DNA of 34,431 nucleotides from contig NZ_PPXC01000025.1 in NCBI RefSeq assembly GCF_002909445.1, positions 1 to 34,431 of the forward strand, in the 5' to 3' direction. A model generated the notes under the pieces. It saw only the letters and a list, made by a program, of their open reading frames with translations, did not search any database and was not told the DNA's origin. Shown in pieces: positions 31,956 to 34,431 of the stretch. The stretch comes from Arthrobacter glacialis (GTDB lineage Bacteria; Actinomycetota; Actinomycetes; Actinomycetales; Micrococcaceae). Numbering within the stretch: position 1 is the first letter of the stretch; each line of letters opens with the position of its first letter. The position numbers were made by a program, and so were the translations under genes.

Positions 31956-32543
31956 TTATGTCCCGTCGGCTAGCTCTTCCATCCGCAGACGCTGCTCTTC
32001 CCACTGATCGGGCGTGAGGTATGGAATGTTCGGCGCGGATGGGCGCAAACCGATGAAACCGTCCAACTGCTCGCGCACGATATCCAAGTGTCCGGCATGA
32101 CGGTGAGACTCGGCGATCATATGCACCAGGAGGCGTTCCGCCGTAGTGTGCCGATGCCTTATCCACCACGGCACCACGGCCGGGGAATTCAGCTCCAATT
32201 CGTCGAGCACTGCATCGGCTGCGACGGTTGTCTCCCGATAGACCTTAACGGCATCGACCAGCGTCATGTTCGGCGGCGGGAGGAAGCCTGCCTGAGCGTC
32301 CTCGGATTCGATAATGCCCCGGATAACGGGGTTCTCAATTTCCCGTCCAAGACATGAAAAGAAATATTCGGATTCGGTGACGGCCAGGTGGAGCAGTAGG
32401 CCCATGACATGGGTGCCTGTCGGAGTCAGGGGAGTACGCGCTTGGGCATCACTCAAGCCCTCACATTTCCACAAGATTGCTTCGCGGGCATCGTTCAGAT
32501 ATTCACGAAGCCGTGCACCGCTGTCGCTTTTATCAATTGGCAT
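31956..32543 (-). CDS. DinB-family protein (DUF664-like)
   Basis: 195 residues. The four-helix-bundle DinB fold is indicated by LREYLNDAREAILWKCEGLS, then GTHVMGLLLHLAVTESEYFF with the first metal-ligand His, and ERLLVHMIAESHRHAGHLDI with the second and third. Members are metal-dependent and include thiol transferases and uncharacterised stress proteins. The length is normal for the mycothiol-maleylpyruvate-isomerase-like branch. The substrate is unknown. It is a single gene between repeat copies. Confidence 0.9.
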   Translation of the reverse strand: MPIDKSDSGARLREYLNDAREAILWKCEGLSDAQARTPLTPTGTHVMGLLLHLAVTESEYFFSCLGREIENPVIRGIIESEDAQAGFLPPPNMTLVDAVKVYRETTVAADAVLDELELNSPAVVPWWIRHRHTTAERLLVHMIAESHRHAGHLDIVREQLDGFIGLRPSAPNIPYLTPDQWEEQRLRMEELADGT

Positions 32544-32562
32544 GAGCCGAGTCTAATATTGC

Positions 32563-32627
32563 GCAGGTGTCATTTTCCGCAGGCGACTGCACTGAGTGTC
32601 CAAAGTCCTCTGCACTGCGATCGCCGG
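32563..32627 (+). repeat. second copy of the 60-bp repeat at 31798
   Basis: It starts directly upstream of the DinB gene and matches 31798-31860 in order and spacing. The two copies, together with the near-identical palindromic elements at 31576 and 32718, suggest the DinB module was inserted by, or duplicated with, its flanks. Confidence 0.5.
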
Positions 32628-32717
32628 CCCACATGGGGCACCCGTATTCGTTCCTCTTCACTAATGGAACAGTCACATCGTCCCGCAAGAGGTATGCCCG
32701 GATAGGTATCCAGAACC

Positions 32718-32816
32718 GTCCCGTAAGCCGGTCCTGCACCGGCGGGTTGGATGGTCCAATGCAGCAACAGCTACGAGGTCAACAAAGCTGTTCGCAGGGG
32801 AACGTTCACTGGGTGC
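32718..32816 (+). repeat. complete 99-bp palindromic element
   Basis: Left box GTCCCGTAAGCCGGTCC; right box CGCAGGGGAACGTTC then ACTGGGTGC, the last bases degenerate. An apical stem forms from AACAGCT (32766-32772) and AGCTGTT (32786-32792). Confidence 0.85.
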
Positions 32817-32843
32817 AGTCTTGCGAGGGAAGGTACCATCTCA

Positions 32844-33329
32844 TCAGCCCTCAGTATTGCCGATCCGGCCTAGGAGCAGTGCCAGGGCTGCTTGCTCGTC
32901 GCCGCTGAGCGGCGACAGGATGGCTCGTTCGGTTTCGAGGTGGTCCGGCAGGGCCTTCTCGATGAGCCCCTTCCCGGTGTCGGTTAACGCAACGAGCGTG
33001 CCGCGTCCGTCATTCGGGTTGGCCTCGCGCGCCACGAGCCCGCGGGCTTCCAGCTTGTTCAATCGCTGGGCCACTGCGCTCGTGGAGATCATCGATTCCA
33101 AGGCAAGTTCAGCCGGGCTAAGTCGGTAAGGCGCGCCGCTGCGCAGCAGCGTGGCGAGCACGTCAAAAGCCGATGCATCCAGGCCGTGCCGTTCGAAGGT
33201 GCCCGCCAGGCGGGACTCGACGGTGAGTGCTGTGCGGCTCAGTCGGCCGATGACGGCCATCGGGGAGACATCAAGCCCCGGTTTTTCCCTTTGCCACTGT
33301 TCAAGGATGCGGCCCACTTGGTCTGTCAT
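32844..33329 (-). CDS. MarR-family transcriptional regulator
   Basis: 161 residues. The winged HTH runs FDVLATLLRSGAPYRLSPAE, STSAVAQRLNKLEARGLVAR and the wing ANPNDGRGTLVALTDTGKGL, with flanking dimerisation helices at both ends (DQVGRILEQWQ and SPLSGDEQAALALLLGRI). It diverges from an EamA transporter gene across 45 bp containing a strong palindrome, the classic arrangement in which MarR represses both itself and the exporter and releases on ligand binding. Confidence 0.93.
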   Translation of the reverse strand: MTDQVGRILEQWQREKPGLDVSPMAVIGRLSRTALTVESRLAGTFERHGLDASAFDVLATLLRSGAPYRLSPAELALESMISTSAVAQRLNKLEARGLVAREANPNDGRGTLVALTDTGKGLIEKALPDHLETERAILSPLSGDEQAALALLLGRIGNTEG

Positions 33330-33348
33330 GAGCCAAGCCTATGATTAA

Positions 33349-33383
33349 GCTAAGCACTTAGCTAGAATAGCTAAGTGCTTAGC
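33349..33383. promoter_or_regulatory. MarR operator overlapping the EamA promoter and start codon
   Basis: A perfect 15-bp inverted repeat: GCTAAGCACTTAGCT (33349-33363), loop AGAAT, AGCTAAGTGCTTAGC (33369-33383). Each arm is itself nearly palindromic (CTAAG..CTTAG), so two adjacent dimer sites are likely. TAGAAT (33363-33368) is a good -10 hexamer six bases before GTG 33375, which would make the EamA transcript leaderless and place the operator over both promoter and start codon. Confidence 0.75.
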
Positions 33384-34274
33384 AATCGAAGATTCCTGAT
33401 CCTGACCACCGCCCTTGCGCCAATGCTGTGGGGGACCACGTACCTGACGACCACCATGTTCCTGCCCGAGGACCGCCCGCTGCTGGCGGCGACAATGCGT
33501 GCGCTGCCTGCCGGACTGTTGCTCCTGGTGGTCTGCCGCCAATTGCCAAGTGGTGTCTGGTGGTGGAAATCCTGGGTCCTCGGAATGCTGAACATCGGAG
33601 CCTTCTTTGCGCTGCTCTTCATCGCAGCCTACCGACTTCCAGGCGGTGTCGCCGCGATCGTCGGCGGCATCCAGCCGCTCATCGTCGCACTGTTGGCCAG
33701 CCGGCTCCTGCACGAACGCCTGACGGCCCGCGTCGTGGCCGCCGGCCTTACCGGAGTGTTGGGGGTTGGGCTGATAACACTTCAAGCCCAGGCCCGCCTG
33801 GATGCCGTTGGTGTCCTGGCTGCCCTCGGCGGCACCGTGTCCATGGCCAGCGGGATCGTGCTTTCGAAGAAATGGGGGCAGCCCGCCCCACCGCTGGCCA
33901 CCACCGCCTGGCAGCTCATCACCGGCGGACTGAGCCTCTTGGTGGCCATGATCATCTTCGAGGGTCTGCCCTCGACATTACTGACGCCGTCAAACATCGG
34001 CGGCTTTGCCTATCTTTCCCTTGTTGGCACCGCTTTTGCGTATGTCATGTGGTTCCGCGGTATCTCCAAGCTTCCTGCAAGCACCACGGCGTTCCTTGGG
34101 CTACTCAGCCCGGTGGTGGCCATGCTGCTTGGATGGGCGGTCGCCGGGGAGAACTTCACAGCACTGCAGATGCTGGGAATCTTCCTCGTGCTGGGGTCCA
34201 TCACTTCCGCGATCATCGCCAGGAAGGTGAAGCCTCGCGTCGAATGCGAAGTGCTCGCCGAGAAGGGTTCCTAA
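33375..34274 (+). CDS. EamA/DMT-family transporter
   Basis: 299 residues from GTG 33375, inside the operator palindrome and without a ribosome site, as expected of a leaderless mRNA. Two EamA repeats of five membrane segments each are seen. The first has LAPMLWGTTYLTTTMFLPED, RPLLAATMRALPAGLLLL and GGIQPLIVALLASRLLHERL. The second has TAWQLITGGLSLLVAMI, LVGTAFAYVMWFRGISKLPA and LLSPVVAMLLGWAVAGE. Members export amino acids or other metabolites; the substrate is unknown. Control by the divergent MarR protein is strongly suggested. Confidence 0.93.
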   Translation: MLSNRRFLILTTALAPMLWGTTYLTTTMFLPEDRPLLAATMRALPAGLLLLVVCRQLPSGVWWWKSWVLGMLNIGAFFALLFIAAYRLPGGVAAIVGGIQPLIVALLASRLLHERLTARVVAAGLTGVLGVGLITLQAQARLDAVGVLAALGGTVSMASGIVLSKKWGQPAPPLATTAWQLITGGLSLLVAMIIFEGLPSTLLTPSNIGGFAYLSLVGTAFAYVMWFRGISKLPASTTAFLGLLSPVVAMLLGWAVAGENFTALQMLGIFLVLGSITSAIIARKVKPRVECEVLAEKGS

Positions 34275-34342
34275 CAGCCACCGCTCAGCAGGCCGACATC
34301 GGGTGCCAGAAAAAGTTTGCCAGATAGGCGAGAGAATCGGGC

Positions 34343-34369
34343 TGCCCGCAAGCCGAACGCTCTACGGAC
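34343..34369 (+). repeat. right-box copy of the dispersed element
   Basis: TGCCCGCAAGCCGAACGC then TCTACGGAC, 69 bp after the EamA stop. The remaining 62 bases to the end of the window show no feature. Confidence 0.65.
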
Positions 34370-34431
34370 GCGTTCGAAAGTAGGCGCCACATTCTGGTCC
34401 ATCAGTACTCTCGCTGACATGTAAGGATGAA

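Noticed and set aside
31576-32816. CRISPR array
   Set aside because: The repeats are about 1 kb apart and palindromic over 97 bp, with genes rather than short spacers between them.
33428-34327. 299-codon plus-strand frame overlapping the EamA gene
   Set aside because: A shifted frame of the transporter gene, rich in Arg and His, with no membrane segments or family pattern.
1891-34369. Classical integron array
   Set aside because: The repeats lack the GTTRRRY/RYYYAAC attC core, genes lie in both orientations, and no IntI-type integrase is in the window. Only the weaker 'cassette-like' description is kept.

Overview
The window looks like chromosomal DNA of a high-GC Gram-positive actinobacterium, most likely the Arthrobacter group of the Micrococcaceae. 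The grounds are GTG/TTG starts, family content (DUF2254, DUF4166 with SRPBCC, WYL regulator, TY-Chap-like protein) and a ClpC N-terminal remnant of actinobacterial type. No tRNA, rRNA, CRISPR array, replication origin or recombinase other than one IS transposase was seen. All assignments come from reading the translated sequence; no database search was run.

Layout. 1-2410: tail of a large catalase, a frameshifted small membrane protein gene, a DUF2254 membrane protein and a SnoaL-like protein. 2520-4230: a degenerate IS3-family element that abuts a truncated dispersed repeat, then a remnant of a gene whose intact relative lies at 14989-15525. 4239-7383: the most distinctive locus, an operon of a TasA/CalY-like secreted protein and an 830-residue signal peptidase. 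That peptidase carries, in the same chain, what looks like its own substrate: a second SipW-type signal segment followed by four cysteine-containing Ig-like repeats. 7692-10100: small membrane or unknown proteins, one of them a decayed paralogue. 10082-13198: three related long direct repeats separating a phosphotransferase/Nudix pair and a GNAT gene. 13299-23966: PhzF-like protein, several GNATs, a decayed ClpC N-domain gene, a lipoprotein, a cytidine deaminase-ASCH gene broken by one TGA, other broken genes, and a hydrolase/WYL-regulator pair. 24139-34431: DUF4166/SRPBCC pair, small membrane proteins and lipoproteins, a RimJ/RimL-type GNAT, a wHTH/membrane protein pair, a DinB protein and a divergent MarR/EamA pair with a strong palindromic operator.

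Two themes run through the window. First, at least 23 copies of a short dispersed element lie between the genes, all in the same orientation. In its complete form it is about 97 bp, an imperfect palindrome with a left box near GTCCCGNAAGCCGGTCC and a right box near GGGAACGCTNACCGGGAC. It marks off mostly one- or two-gene modules whose cargo (five GNATs plus a sixth fragment, Nudix, phosphotransferase, PhzF, DinB, small unknowns) resembles cassette-type accessory DNA. Second, decay is common: eight or more loci carry single in-frame stops, single-base frameshifts or lost start codons while the rest of the reading frame is still recognisable, so much of the island is recently inactivated, or the assembly has base errors that need checking.
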